A stretch of 64,000 nt of DNA from contig QIBA01000042.1 in assembly GCA_003225175.1 (NCBI GenBank), forward strand, positions 62,001 to 126,000, read 5' to 3'. Numbering within the stretch: position 1 is the first letter of the stretch; every line of letters begins with the position of its first letter. The position numbers and the translations under genes are program-made. This DNA comes from Acidobacteriota bacterium (GTDB lineage: Bacteria; Acidobacteriota; Terriglobia; Terriglobales; Acidobacteriaceae). Positions 12,599-22,790 of the stretch are shown here, one piece after another. Below the pieces are notes generated by a model. It made no database searches, had not been told where the DNA came from, and saw only the letters and a program-made list of their open reading frames with translations.

Positions 12599-14521
12599 AT
12601 GGGCCTTGAAGAATACAAACGCAAACGCAGCTTTGAACGCACACCAGAGCCTCCGCCGAAGCTCGATCCCAAAAAGGGATTCCGGTTTGTAGTTCAGAAG
12701 CATCGAGCTTCCCATCTGCACTACGACTTTCGCCTGGAAATGGAAGGAGTGCTCAAGTCATGGGCCGTTCCAAAAGGCCCCTCGCTTGATCCAGCAGACA
12801 AGCGGCTCGCGATGCAAGTGGAGGATCATCCGGTTTCATACTTCCACTTCGAAGGCATTATTCCTCCCGATAATTACGGCGCCGGCACGGTCATGGTCTG
12901 GGACACTGGAACCTGGGAGCCGCTGCAGGAGGACTATTCGGATCACAAAAAGAATCGCGCCGAGCGTGAAAAAGAGGCTCTCACAATGGTGGCCAAAGGC
13001 GACCTGAAGTTTCGCCTGCATGGAGAAAAGCTCAAGGGCGATTTCGTACTAGCGAAGATGCGCTCGCGACGTCCAGGATCGAAAGGCACAGAGTGGCTAC
13101 TGATCAAGAAGAAAGATGATCAGATGAAGCCCAGCTATGACATCGACAAATTTGATTATTCGGTTTTGACTGGGAGATCGATGCCAGAGATCGCGGGCGA
13201 TGCAGGCTCTGCTGAATGGCACAGCCGACCTGGCTCCAGAGGACGTACCAGCGAGAAGAATGCATGGTTGGCAGACTCCATCGCCAAGCACGACAATCAA
13301 AGTGCTCCGGAACGTGTCGCTCAGAAAACCTCTAATGGGAAACCTTCAAGCGTACGCGCAGAAAGCACGTCGCGGACTAAATCCGTCGCGGCCAAAGAAC
13401 CAAAGAGCGCAAGAGTCTCGACCCAGGGAGCCAGCACCAAGTCTAAAAAAAAAGATTTCGCGCTCGATGAGGTAAAGGGCGCGACGAAACAGCCCATGCC
13501 GCGCCAGATCCATCCCATGCTGGCAACGCTGGTTGATGACGCATTCGATGATCCCGACTGGCTCTACGAGATCAAGTGGGATGGATATCGCTCAGTCCTT
13601 TTTTTGGGCGAAGAAGACAAACGATCCGTACGCATGGTCTCCCGAAATCAGAATGATCTGACAGAAGCTTTTCCCGAGTTGCAATCAATTGCCGATCAAC
13701 TGCAATGTAGCAATTGCATTCTGGACGGCGAAATTGTTGCAGCTGACGAAGGCGGGCGTGCCACATTCAGTCTGATGCAACAACGCAGCGGTCTCTCCGG
13801 CAACGGAAAACGCCGCGCGCCTGATCACAGCATCTTCATCCTTTATTACGCCTTTGATCTGCTTTACCTGGATGGCTATTCGTTGATGAAAGTCGATCTT
13901 GAGGATCGCAAGAAGCTGCTCGCGAAAGTCATTCAGGCAAATGAGCGCCTGAAGATTTCAGACCACTTCCCCGGCAACGGAAAAGCCTTGATGGCCGCCG
14001 CACGCCAACAGGGCCTAGAGGGCATCGTCGCGAAACGCCGCACGAGCTGTTACATCCAGAAGCGAAGCCGCGAATGGCTAAAAATCAAGATTACGCAGCG
14101 CCAGGAGTGCGTGATCGGCGGCTACACCGATCCTCGCGGTAGCCGAGAGAATTTCGGATCGCTTGTGCTTGGGCTTTATGACGAAAAGGGACGTTTGATT
14201 CCTATCGGCCAGGCGGGCAGCGGATTTACTCAGGTGTCCCATGCGCAAATGTGGGAGAAGCTGCGCAAGCTGGAGACGAAGGAGAATCCTTTTTACGGCA
14301 AGGTTGATAGCCCACGCAGCGTGCATTTCGTGAAGCCAGGGCTTGTCGCTGAGATCAAGTTCACCGAGTGGACCCATGAAACCGGCGAAGGTGGATTAAA
14401 GATGCGCGCCCCAGTCTACGAGGGGCTACGCGAAGATAAAGATCCTCGGGAATGCCGATTTGAAGTTAAGAAGTCAGCGCTCGAGGAAGTTGAGAAGGCC
14501 GAGAGTGGCGACGCCACTTAA
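12599..14521 (+). CDS. ligD: LigD-type DNA repair enzyme: 3'-phosphoesterase plus ATP-dependent DNA ligase
   Basis: 640 residues from ATG 12599; the open frame continues upstream over the VanZ gene, but that part is not protein-like. The phosphoesterase domain (about 1-185) has [22 protein letters not shown] and [12 protein letters not shown], including the catalytic His residues. A basic, Ser/Lys-rich linker (about 190-295) follows. The ligase domain (about 300-625) has the nucleotidyl lysine at about 326 in EIKWDGYRS, then the LDGEIV and [12 protein letters not shown] motifs and an OB fold ending with [21 protein letters not shown]. The POL/primase domain of full LigD is absent. It presumably acts with Ku in end joining; no ku gene is in view. 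Confidence 0.92.
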   Translation: MGLEEYKRKRSFERTPEPPPKLDPKKGFRFVVQKHRASHLHYDFRLEMEGVLKSWAVPKGPSLDPADKRLAMQVEDHPVSYFHFEGIIPPDNYGAGTVMVWDTGTWEPLQEDYSDHKKNRAEREKEALTMVAKGDLKFRLHGEKLKGDFVLAKMRSRRPGSKGTEWLLIKKKDDQMKPSYDIDKFDYSVLTGRSMPEIAGDAGSAEWHSRPGSRGRTSEKNAWLADSIAKHDNQSAPERVAQKTSNGKPSSVRAESTSRTKSVAAKEPKSARVSTQGASTKSKKKDFALDEVKGATKQPMPRQIHPMLATLVDDAFDDPDWLYEIKWDGYRSVLFLGEEDKRSVRMVSRNQNDLTEAFPELQSIADQLQCSNCILDGEIVAADEGGRATFSLMQQRSGLSGNGKRRAPDHSIFILYYAFDLLYLDGYSLMKVDLEDRKKLLAKVIQANERLKISDHFPGNGKALMAAARQQGLEGIVAKRRTSCYIQKRSREWLKIKITQRQECVIGGYTDPRGSRENFGSLVLGLYDEKGRLIPIGQAGSGFTQVSHAQMWEKLRKLETKENPFYGKVDSPRSVHFVKPGLVAEIKFTEWTHETGEGGLKMRAPVYEGLREDKDPRECRFEVKKSALEEVEKAESGDAT

Positions 14522-14552
14522 ATCAATCTGTATCGAGGATTCGACTCACTTG

Positions 14553-16706
14553 TTAGTTACCTCCCGAGGAAGCGTTGGCCACATTTGTCGGCTGTCGCAC
14601 AAGAATCGCGAGCCGCGGAAACGAGAAGCTTCCACCAGCATCATCTATTACGTTCACCTGGCAGGTATAAAGTCCGGGACGAAGCTGCGACAACGGTACA
14701 TCTAACTGGAACACAGCAGCCTTACGTTCTGGCGCGTTAATCTCGCGCGCCTCTACCAGCGGCGTCGAGTACGCCATGGCATTGCCCTGTAGAAATTCGA
14801 CATTCGTGAGCACATGCACGGCGTTCTTCGGCAGCTTCTCCTGCTGTCCCTGGGCATTTGCGCTCTGATCGCGCTTCTCCTTCGCTGGATCGTACACCTC
14901 GTATTGCATGTACAGATGCTGATCTGGAGTGAAGACGTGCGTAACGTTAGGCACCAACTCCTGACCATCGCGAATCAGCGGATTCGGATTGTTCTTCTTC
15001 TGCGATACTGGCGTTCGCTGGTTCGCCAGAACAATCGAACTCATCTTGAGCGGCACTTTGCGCAAATCGGGAACGGTGACGTCAGCCTCAAATGATCCCA
15101 GTCTCCCGGTTTGGTTCTCGCGGACTACAAACTTAAGGTGGAACTTCCCTGGAGGGAGCACGAAGCCCGTGTTGTATTGAACGTTCTTGTGGCGCACTTG
15201 GCGCGATTCGTCGACCACCAGCTTCACCGTCTCTCGGGCATTGCCGATCGCATGTTTGAGTTCATCCTGCACAACTCCGATGATGTCGATGGTCGCGCGA
15301 TCCTTGTCTTTCTCGGTGACAAATGGAATTTGCGATCCGGGAATCACGATTGAAACCGGAATGTAATAATGCGCATCGTCCATGCGGAAATAAGCCGCTG
15401 CCATGTAGACAGCGACATCGATTTCAGGAAGTTCTGAAGCAAGTTCATCGAGCATCTGCTGCTCGCGGTCTTCTTTGTTGAAGTGCGCGTAGTCCTTAGG
15501 ACCAAAATAGCCTTTGCGGTATTCGAGTTTCAGATCGGGACGGTTCAATACTACTTTCACGCGGCGAAACTTTCCATTCATCTCAGGATTCGAGCTGCGA
15601 TAACCGATCACGTAATAAGCCGAGGTGTCCCGCTGCACGGCAGTGAACACTCCGCTCAGGTCGTTGGAATCGAGAAAGGCTTTGCCACCGGTGTCCCCCG
15701 CCAAAGTTGTGAGTGTCTCCTGACTGTCGGCATTGCTGCTGAACTGATCGAGTACTGACTGACCGGAGTACGCAGCCCGTCCGCGCAAACTTGCGTTTTG
15801 CGCCTCGCCGCCAGCGGCAAATGCTTGCAGACCTCGGACATCCAGCGTGTACAGAGCGACGTTTGCCTGCACCGCAGCATTCGTTGTCGCTCGCAGTTGA
15901 ACCTGATTCTCAATTCCCGAGCGGCTCACGCCATTGCTGAAATAAATGATCGACTTCTTCTGATCGATCTTCAATAACGCCTTTGCCACAGACTGAATTG
16001 CCTGCAGTTTGCGGTCGGTGTTGAACTGGTTGTACTCGGAGTCGTCGGCAACGAACGAACCGCCGGTATCGGGAGTGCCGTCTGCGCTGCCAGTGTCACC
16101 GCTCTGGAATCCTTGACCTTCGCCTGAGGTGTAGCCGGCCAGCACAGATTTCAACCGCGTCTTGTCGTTCGTGAAATCCTGATCGACTCGCATCGAGGAA
16201 GCCAAAGAGATGACAGAGACCAGGTCCGCGGGCGCCATCTGCTTGTCAACGTACTTCTGTGCGGCAAACACCGCGCGATCGATGTCGTCAGGCTCCATCG
16301 CGCTGAAGTCGAAGAAGAGCACGATTAGGCGATGATTCTTAAGCTGCTCTTTGTTTACTGACTCTTTACTGCCAATGATCCTCATCGGGGCAGCCGTACC
16401 ACTTACCGTGGGACCGGCTGCGCCCGCGGTCGCCAACGCATCCACGTTTTCAAAATCAAAGCTTGAGATGCGCTGCTGCTGGCCATCTTCGTAAATACTG
16501 AACGCGTCCTGGGTGACGCCACGAACGAGGTTCCCCTGCTTGTCGCGAACAACCACATTCGTGAGCACCAGATCGCTGGTGACGCGAATTCTATAATCGT
16601 CAGGAGAAGGCGTCTGAGGTTGAGCATCCTGCGCCGGGAGAGACGGCGCGGCGATGAACAAACTCAGGATCAACGCTATGATCTCAGATGAAAGCGACGG
16701 CTGCAT
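14553..16706 (-). CDS. Secreted VWFA-related acidobacterial protein
   Basis: 717 residues with a signal peptide (IIALILSLFIAAPSLPAQ). The following segment YRIRVTSDLVLTNVVVRDKQGNLVRGVTQDAFSIYEDGQQQRISSFDFE is the hallmark of the acidobacterial VWFA-related family. A von Willebrand A domain follows (RLIVLFFDFSAME... to about residue 370), and then a C-terminal beta-rich region (about 400-700). The metal-site motif reads D-F-S-A-M rather than the canonical D-x-S-x-S. Its ATG overlaps the receptor stop by one base (TAATG), so the two are translationally coupled. Probably an exported adhesion or scaffold protein working with the receptor; not established. Confidence 0.85.
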   Translation of the reverse strand: MQPSLSSEIIALILSLFIAAPSLPAQDAQPQTPSPDDYRIRVTSDLVLTNVVVRDKQGNLVRGVTQDAFSIYEDGQQQRISSFDFENVDALATAGAAGPTVSGTAAPMRIIGSKESVNKEQLKNHRLIVLFFDFSAMEPDDIDRAVFAAQKYVDKQMAPADLVSVISLASSMRVDQDFTNDKTRLKSVLAGYTSGEGQGFQSGDTGSADGTPDTGGSFVADDSEYNQFNTDRKLQAIQSVAKALLKIDQKKSIIYFSNGVSRSGIENQVQLRATTNAAVQANVALYTLDVRGLQAFAAGGEAQNASLRGRAAYSGQSVLDQFSSNADSQETLTTLAGDTGGKAFLDSNDLSGVFTAVQRDTSAYYVIGYRSSNPEMNGKFRRVKVVLNRPDLKLEYRKGYFGPKDYAHFNKEDREQQMLDELASELPEIDVAVYMAAAYFRMDDAHYYIPVSIVIPGSQIPFVTEKDKDRATIDIIGVVQDELKHAIGNARETVKLVVDESRQVRHKNVQYNTGFVLPPGKFHLKFVVRENQTGRLGSFEADVTVPDLRKVPLKMSSIVLANQRTPVSQKKNNPNPLIRDGQELVPNVTHVFTPDQHLYMQYEVYDPAKEKRDQSANAQGQQEKLPKNAVHVLTNVEFLQGNAMAYSTPLVEAREINAPERKAAVFQLDVPLSQLRPGLYTCQVNVIDDAGGSFSFPRLAILVRQPTNVANASSGGN

Positions 16707-19700
16707 TAGAACCTGAACCTCGCGCTCAGCGTGACACGCCGCATTGCCCCAGCGCTGATTACCTGGCCGTAGGTTAGGGAGTTCAAAGCCGTGTCGATGG
16801 TGGTGAATTGCGGCCGGTTAAAGACGTTGTTCGCGCCGATTCGCAGTTCAAGAGCACGTGTGTCCTTCGCCAGCAATGTTTTGCTCACCGACATGTCGAA
16901 AATAAGCTGGCCAGGGCCGCGAATGCTGTTTCGCTGTGCATCGCCAAATTGACCGGAAGCTGGCTGCACAAATGCTGCGGTATTAAACCAGCAATTGATC
17001 GTTCCGATCGCAAATCCGTTAGGACAAGTTCCTGCCGTCGGGTCTCCGACTACGTTCGCGCGCAGCGTACCGTTTACGCCCTGACTGATGTCGGAAAGGG
17101 CACCGAGAATGCGCGGCGTGAACGGTAGTCCCGACGCAATTGTGAAGTCCCCGCTCCACTGCCAGTCGCCAAAGACCTCCTTCATCGCGCCCTGATTGTT
17201 TAGCCACTTCTTGCCCGTGCCGAATGGCAGCTCATACAGGAAATTGCCGGTAAAGCGGTGGCGCTGGTCGAAGCTGGAGAGTCCTCGCTCAGCAGCAAGG
17301 TCCTGATCGTTCTGCGCAACCACTACCGCTCCGCCGCCAATGCTGGAGGCATTATCAATCGACTTCGAAAAAACATACGTCCCCTGCGCGGAAATGCCAT
17401 GTCGGAGCCGTTTGCGTATGCGAACGCTCCCTGCGTGCAGTATCGAATCTCCCTGCGAGGTCTCGAGAATGAAGGGCTGAACGCCAGCAATGCGCAGACC
17501 GCCGTCCGGCAGTCGATTCGGAGCGCGTTCGATGTCGAGAGCGGTGCCTTTCGCGCCGTTATATCCGATATTCAGGAGTAGCGAAGGCGTAAGCTCCTTT
17601 TGAATGTCAACGTTCCAAATCTGCACATATCCGAGCTTGTAATTCCTATCGACCGCGAAGTTGTTGGTGACCGCCGCCGTAGGAGGCGGAAATCCGTTTT
17701 CCAACGTAAGCGGCGAAGCAGCCGAAGTCACATTGGTCGAGGTAAAAGCAAACGGAGGCTGAAATGCGAGGTTCTGTACGATGCTGCCGTACTGGCCGGT
17801 GTTGTAGTTGATGCCATAACCGGCACGCAAAACCGTTTTTTTCGCTGCCTTCCAGGCGATGCCGACTCGAGGAGCGAAATTGTTGCGATCGGGCTGGACT
17901 ACCGTAATGGGAAATCCTCCCGTGAAGGGTCCCGATGTGCCCGGGAAAACTGGACTCACGGCAGTGATCGTGGGATTAATGTCCAGGTTGACGAGCCGAT
18001 TGTTAGCCTCGCTAAACGGAGAGACATACTCACACCGCAGTCCAAAATTGAAACTCAGATTGCCGGTGGCCCTCCAATCGTCCTGCACGAACAAATCCCA
18101 GGAATTCTGCCGGAATTCGTATGTGGTAGTCCCACCCTGGATCGACGTGAGCTGAGGCAGGCCAAGTAAGAAATCGGCGAAGTCAAAGCCGCTTGTAAAG
18201 CCAGTCCCACTGAACGTAAAGCTTCCCCGACCGTTCTGTTCGGTACGCAGGTCGTTGTAAATTCGGCGGAAATCACCGCCGAGCCGCAGATTATGATTGC
18301 CGAGCCGCCAGATCACACTGTCAGACCACGAGAATGTCTGGTTGTTGCTCAACGTTGCGCCTGTATCGCGAGCACTTTGAAAGCTTGTGAAAGAAAGAAC
18401 AGGGACACCGTAATCAAACGGATCCTGCGACGTTCCTGTAACTCCTGCCATGCCAGCTACATTCACCTTGTTCTGATAGAGGTTGCTGAGCTGCGTGTGG
18501 CTGCGGTTGTAGTTGAAGTGGAGATTATTCGTTAGCCGGTTCCTGCTGACTATCCATCCAGCGCCTGTGTTGATCCCCGAAGTGTCGGTATTGCCGAGTA
18601 GAGTAGGAAAAGGATTCGATACCTGGCTCTGGGAATCGCTATAGTTCAAATTGAAATTGATGTTGTTGCGAGCTCGTCTGCGTCCCCCTCGGCCACCGCT
18701 GCCGCCAGCGTTTCCTCCAAAGGGCATGAAAGTAGCGCCTTCGCCAAAGTTGTGAATCACACGTACAGCGATCTGATCGTTGTTTTGAGTAAGCGCGGTA
18801 ACGAAATGGAAATTCCTCGTCGTTCCCGGAAGATTTGGCAGAGGAATGAACGGCAGCAGCGCCTGGGCAGCCGAATCAATATTCGTAACCACGTTGCCAG
18901 GGATCGGCTGATTCGTTCGCGGATCTACAAGTTGGGTTGGAAACGATGAGAGGTTGCCTTGACGCTCAGCTAACGTCGGAACGGTAGAGAACTGGTCGTA
19001 AGGATTTTGGTTTCGCCCACCGGTCCAATTGAGGAAAACGAACGTCTTGTCGTCCTTCACGAGGTGCGGAATGTGAAGCGGTGAACCCAGGGTAACTCCG
19101 AAGCGGTTCTGATCGTACTCAGGCTTTTGCTGCGGTCCGCGAAGCAAGTTTGTGCCACTGTTCAGCGCATAAGGAGCCGCATCGAAGATGGAATTGTCAG
19201 TGCTGTAGAAGATGGAGCCGTGCGGCTGATTAATGTTGAATCTGCCCGCTCGCCCACCGAGCATGAAGCCGCCCGGGCCGTCAGCAAAGCCGCCACCACC
19301 GCCTGGCCCCCCGGCGCCGAGGATCAGTGGACCTCCGCCACCGCCGAAACCGCCTTCCCGCTGCATGCGATCGCGGAATTCCTGAATTCGATCCTGAAGC
19401 TCATCCGGATTCATGCCGAAATTCTGCGCCTGTCCCATAGCGCCCGTGATCGAGACGGATTCGGTCGGCGCATCGCTGCCCGCTCCATTCGGGGGCAAGC
19501 CACTGGCGACCGAATTGTCATTCGCTGCTCCCGATCCGGGAACAGCCCCGGTGTCCGATTCAGTGACGGCCAAACTCTGCATGCCTCGGTTCGCTAATGC
19601 AGTTGCAATCTGTTGCTGAGTGCCGGCAGCTTGTTGTGCAGCGAGAATCTGTGCGCGCGACGCGAGCATGAGATCCGCATCTACCGCCGCTTGCGGCGTC

Positions 19701-20077
19701 TCTGGCGTAATCACTACTTCCTTAGTGATGGCAGCGAAAGCAGCTTGCTCAATTTTGATTACGTATCGGCCACGCGATGGCAACGCAAGTGTGAAGGAGC
19801 CATCAATGGCGGTTGCGGAGGAGACCTTCTTTCCCGTCAGAGTATTGGAGGCACTGACCGCAGCTCCGGGAAGAGGGGTCTTCGCAGACTTCACCATCCC
19901 GCGCACAAGGAATTGCGGCGCAAGGTTCGGCGAATCACTCACAGGAGCATCCACTCTGGCAGTAGTCTCGCCAGAAGGTGCTTGAGTCTGAGGCAAACAA
20001 AACGCTGGCGTGCCAAGGAGAGCGATCAAGCAGACCGCGTTTCCGAGTGCCGCTGTGTGGAAGCAACGTATTTTCAT
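16706..20077 (-). CDS. Oar-like TonB-dependent receptor with Gly-rich N-terminal insert
   Basis: 1123 residues. A signal peptide (AALGNAVCLIALLGTPAFCLPQ) is followed by a carboxypeptidase-regulatory/CnaB-like domain (FLVRGMVKSAKTPLPGAAVSASNTLTGKK..., about 55-140). A long low-complexity region (about 145-275) comes next, with GMNPDELQDRIQEFRDRM then runs of glycine and a GGRAGRFN end. A plug-like segment and a large outer-membrane beta-barrel follow, ending with the aromatic strand RRVTLSARFRF. It is presumed to take up a large substrate with TonB energy. It lies between the DUF5666 gene (6-base gap) and the VWFA gene (overlapping), a three-gene unit. Confidence 0.88.
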   Translation of the reverse strand: MKIRCFHTAALGNAVCLIALLGTPAFCLPQTQAPSGETTARVDAPVSDSPNLAPQFLVRGMVKSAKTPLPGAAVSASNTLTGKKVSSATAIDGSFTLALPSRGRYVIKIEQAAFAAITKEVVITPETPQAAVDADLMLASRAQILAAQQAAGTQQQIATALANRGMQSLAVTESDTGAVPGSGAANDNSVASGLPPNGAGSDAPTESVSITGAMGQAQNFGMNPDELQDRIQEFRDRMQREGGFGGGGGPLILGAGGPGGGGGFADGPGGFMLGGRAGRFNINQPHGSIFYSTDNSIFDAAPYALNSGTNLLRGPQQKPEYDQNRFGVTLGSPLHIPHLVKDDKTFVFLNWTGGRNQNPYDQFSTVPTLAERQGNLSSFPTQLVDPRTNQPIPGNVVTNIDSAAQALLPFIPLPNLPGTTRNFHFVTALTQNNDQIAVRVIHNFGEGATFMPFGGNAGGSGGRGGRRRARNNINFNLNYSDSQSQVSNPFPTLLGNTDTSGINTGAGWIVSRNRLTNNLHFNYNRSHTQLSNLYQNKVNVAGMAGVTGTSQDPFDYGVPVLSFTSFQSARDTGATLSNNQTFSWSDSVIWRLGNHNLRLGGDFRRIYNDLRTEQNGRGSFTFSGTGFTSGFDFADFLLGLPQLTSIQGGTTTYEFRQNSWDLFVQDDWRATGNLSFNFGLRCEYVSPFSEANNRLVNLDINPTITAVSPVFPGTSGPFTGGFPITVVQPDRNNFAPRVGIAWKAAKKTVLRAGYGINYNTGQYGSIVQNLAFQPPFAFTSTNVTSAASPLTLENGFPPPTAAVTNNFAVDRNYKLGYVQIWNVDIQKELTPSLLLNIGYNGAKGTALDIERAPNRLPDGGLRIAGVQPFILETSQGDSILHAGSVRIRKRLRHGISAQGTYVFSKSIDNASSIGGGAVVVAQNDQDLAAERGLSSFDQRHRFTGNFLYELPFGTGKKWLNNQGAMKEVFGDWQWSGDFTIASGLPFTPRILGALSDISQGVNGTLRANVVGDPTAGTCPNGFAIGTINCWFNTAAFVQPASGQFGDAQRNSIRGPGQLIFDMSVSKTLLAKDTRALELRIGANNVFNRPQFTTIDTALNSLTYGQVISAGAMRRVTLSARFRF

Positions 20078-20083
20078 CGGGTA

Positions 20084-20842
20084 CTACTTGGGAACCTGCG
20101 CTGGAGCTTGCTGCTGGCCCGCATTTGAGTGATCCGCGGCTCCGCCCTGACTTGATCCTCGTCCGAACCCTCCTTCGAAGCCCATCATCCCACCGCGCTC
20201 CTTCATACGACGAACCATTTCGGGATCTAGGACGCTAACATTCGCCGGGACAAACACGCCATTCTTAACTTCGCCGCGAGCGAACACCGCGTCTCCAGTT
20301 TTGATGTCCGGCAGAGTAATGCTTTCGTCGCGTCCACGCCGAAACGACGTGTTTTCGTCTGCCTCGATGGTCTGCGTCATCCCGTCAGTGCGGGCAATCG
20401 TGAGCTTGGGAGCATCAATCGACTTCACTTCTCCCACGACGATCGTCTTGCCCATGCGCTCCTCGACCTGGGCTTGGGATGGTGCGGAGCCAATCGCGTT
20501 GGCTGTCCATGTGTTTTCGCCCGTGGATTCGCCACGTACGAAGATGTGATCCCCGACTTTGAAGTCGGAGAGCTTGGCCTCTTGCTCGTCTTTCCTGAAG
20601 CGAGTGTTAGATGTGGTATTAACGGTGCCGATCGAACCATTCGGCAGCTTAATCTTCACAGTCGAGCCGTTTATCTCGGTCACCTCACCGAAGGCGCCAC
20701 GGCGGAATTCCCCTGCCCCTTGTCCGCCTCGGCGATGGGGACGCTGTGAGCCATCCTGCACAGGTTCCTGTGCAGCCGAGGAGCAAACGAACAACGCGGA
20801 AACAACCGCGCTGATGACAAAGAACTTAGCTGAGCTTTTCAT
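20084..20842 (-). CDS. Secreted DUF5666-type protein
   Basis: 252 residues: signal peptide (FFVISAVVSALFVCSSAAQ), then two related OB-like beta domains. The first contains FGEVTEINGSTVKIKLPNGS and DFKVGDHIFVRGES; the second VVGEVKSIDAPKLTIARTDG and DIKTGDAVFARGEV. Both match the pattern of DUF5666 domains. The C-terminus is Gly/Met-rich (RRMKERGGMMGFEGGFGRG) and resembles the Gly-rich stretch in the neighbouring receptor. First gene of the DUF5666-receptor-VWFA unit. A carrier or accessory role for the receptor is an inference. Confidence 0.75.
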   Translation of the reverse strand: MKSSAKFFVISAVVSALFVCSSAAQEPVQDGSQRPHRRGGQGAGEFRRGAFGEVTEINGSTVKIKLPNGSIGTVNTTSNTRFRKDEQEAKLSDFKVGDHIFVRGESTGENTWTANAIGSAPSQAQVEERMGKTIVVGEVKSIDAPKLTIARTDGMTQTIEADENTSFRRGRDESITLPDIKTGDAVFARGEVKNGVFVPANVSVLDPEMVRRMKERGGMMGFEGGFGRGSSQGGAADHSNAGQQQAPAQVPK

Positions 20843-21160
20843 TGCAAGTCACCCGTTCAGAACTGTATCCAAGAAGACGAAAATCAGCGCCGTAAAGAGG
20901 CGCCAGAGCATGTAAATTTTTGTGCGTGGCGGTGTCATTGTGCACGGCTAATCAACACGATGCAAGCAGGACCTCGGGTACGTGATTGGCAGCCGAGCCG
21001 CTCTTACCTGCCTCAGATATTCTCCGTATAATCAAACGGTTAATAAGATTTGGTCCTCCTAATGACAAAACCTTAGAGAGTCCGTTAAAATTGTAGTTAA
21101 CTTGGTGAGTGGTAGTTAACTGGAATAAAAACCGCTTGCCGCCGTCCCGGGAGTCTGATT
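20843..21160. promoter_or_regulatory. Divergent intergenic region with GTAGTTAACT direct repeats
   Basis: Between the DUF5666 gene (minus) and the histidine kinase (plus). On the plus strand a TATAAT sits at 21027-21032, with a poor -35. Downstream, GTAGTTAACT occurs twice (21093-21102 and 21112-21121), 19 bp apart, each containing the palindrome AGTTAACT and each followed by T/GG. The pair lies 40-70 bases before the kinase start and could be an operator. A GGGAG ribosome-binding site precedes the TTG start at 21161. No gene seen in the rest. Confidence 0.4.
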
Positions 21161-22759
21161 TTGTCCTCAGTTCTGTCACTCAAGGACAGCTCGCGCGAAC
21201 TGCTTGTTGAAATCCTGAGTACGCTCAATCCCTATTACACCGATGTAACGGAAAAGTGGCGCGAGCAGATTGCGACAGAGTTCGGCTTTGCCAGGCGCGA
21301 ACTAGGAGCTCTTGAGCGGCTTAGCCTTAATACCGCTCATTCCTTCTTCTCTCATAACGATCTTGCTGGATTTTTCGAAAACGTTGATTACTTCGGCATG
21401 CGGCTGGCCAAGCTGCAAGTGGACACGCGAGCCGTCGCGCGCTCGCTAGAGATCTATCAGGAGCTTTGTGAGCCCTACCTAAGTGGCCTATTCGGGGCAA
21501 GGTTAAAAGAAGTGATCGCAACGCTCGATGTTCTCAAATCAGCCACGTTCGTTACCGTCTCTGGCGCGTATTTTGACGCCAAGACACGCGAATTCGCGAC
21601 TCTCTTGCGTGTGCTCGACGCAGAACTTGGGTCCGGTGATATCGGCGCGATGTTCGAGAAGGTGCTTGAGATCACGAGCGCCAACTTCGGCGCGTCTATG
21701 GCAGCGATTCTGTTACGCAAGCCGGAGGGCGACGGATTCAAATTGGAATGCTCCCTGGGGGTCGAAGGCCTCGTCCCGGACGATACCGAATTCGAACTCG
21801 GCCAAGGTTTCTGTGGCAGCCTAGTGTCAACCGGCGAGCCGGACATGATCCTTGACGTCGCCAGCGATTCCCGAATACTTCACGACGGAATCAAAGAACG
21901 CGCAAAGTCGCTCTGGGGAGTGCCCCTCAAATCTGGAAAGAATGTCATCGGAGCTATGGTCCTCGGCTTTGCGCGGCCATATGAGTGGCTGCCCAACGAA
22001 CGCGATCTCATGCGGGCGATCGGCGATCGCACCGTGATGGCCATCGAGCGAGCCCAAATGACCGAGGAACTGCGCGCTCGCGAAGCCCGAATCGCCGAAC
22101 TCTCCGCTCACTTGCTGGCAGCGCAGGAAGACGAGCGCAAACGCATAAGCCGCGAGCTCCACGATGAGACCGGGCAATCGCTGATGGTGATCCGTCTGTA
22201 TCTCGGCATGCTTGAAGCGCAGCTCACCGGCCGCACAGCGAAAGGCAAAATCCGCGAAACCGTCGGTGTCGTCGATCGAACCATCGAAGGCATACGCCGC
22301 ATCATTGCGCGTCTGTCTCCGCTCATGCTGCAGGAACTCGGCCTGGTTGCTGCTATCCGCAAAGAAGCAAAAGATGTGGCCAAAGCCACAGGGATCAAGG
22401 TTCGCGTCGCCATCAACGAAGACGTTGGCCGTCTTGCCCCGGAAATCGAAGCGGCTATCTACCGGGTGGTTCAGGAGTCACTGCACAACGTTGCAAAACA
22501 CGCGCAGGCCAAATGTGCCTCCGTGCAAATGAGCCGGCATGAGAACGCCGTCTATCTGACTATTGAAGATGACGGTATCGGCATGCCATCAAAGGTTAAT
22601 ACTCCGCGAAGCCACTCGTTTGGCCTGGCCGGAATCAAAGAGAGGATAGCTTCTCTGGATGGGGAGGTCCGCGTCCAGTCTGAGAAAGGCAAAGGGACGC
22701 GACTCGAGATCATGGTACCGGCCAGACAGTACGACGAAGCCATGTCGCAGACAGCGTGA
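21161..22759 (+). CDS. GAF-domain sensor histidine kinase, NarX/LiaS type (HisKA_3)
   Basis: 532 residues from a TTG start with GGGAG upstream. No membrane helix, so it is a cytoplasmic sensor. Residues 1-150 form a helical domain containing WREQIATEFGF. A GAF domain (about 158-300) follows, then a short coiled coil (MTEELRAREARIAELSAHLLAAQEDERKR). The HisKA_3 dimerisation helix carries the phosphoacceptor His near 333 in SRELHDETGQSLMVIR. The HATPase_c domain has N-box VVQESLHNVAKHA, DDGIGM and GLAGIKERI. The cognate regulator starts 31 bases downstream. The ligand of the GAF domain is unknown. Confidence 0.92.
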   Translation: MSSVLSLKDSSRELLVEILSTLNPYYTDVTEKWREQIATEFGFARRELGALERLSLNTAHSFFSHNDLAGFFENVDYFGMRLAKLQVDTRAVARSLEIYQELCEPYLSGLFGARLKEVIATLDVLKSATFVTVSGAYFDAKTREFATLLRVLDAELGSGDIGAMFEKVLEITSANFGASMAAILLRKPEGDGFKLECSLGVEGLVPDDTEFELGQGFCGSLVSTGEPDMILDVASDSRILHDGIKERAKSLWGVPLKSGKNVIGAMVLGFARPYEWLPNERDLMRAIGDRTVMAIERAQMTEELRAREARIAELSAHLLAAQEDERKRISRELHDETGQSLMVIRLYLGMLEAQLTGRTAKGKIRETVGVVDRTIEGIRRIIARLSPLMLQELGLVAAIRKEAKDVAKATGIKVRVAINEDVGRLAPEIEAAIYRVVQESLHNVAKHAQAKCASVQMSRHENAVYLTIEDDGIGMPSKVNTPRSHSFGLAGIKERIASLDGEVRVQSEKGKGTRLEIMVPARQYDEAMSQTA

Positions 22760-22790
22760 GCGTAAGGAGTTTTGTTAAACAGGGAATCGC

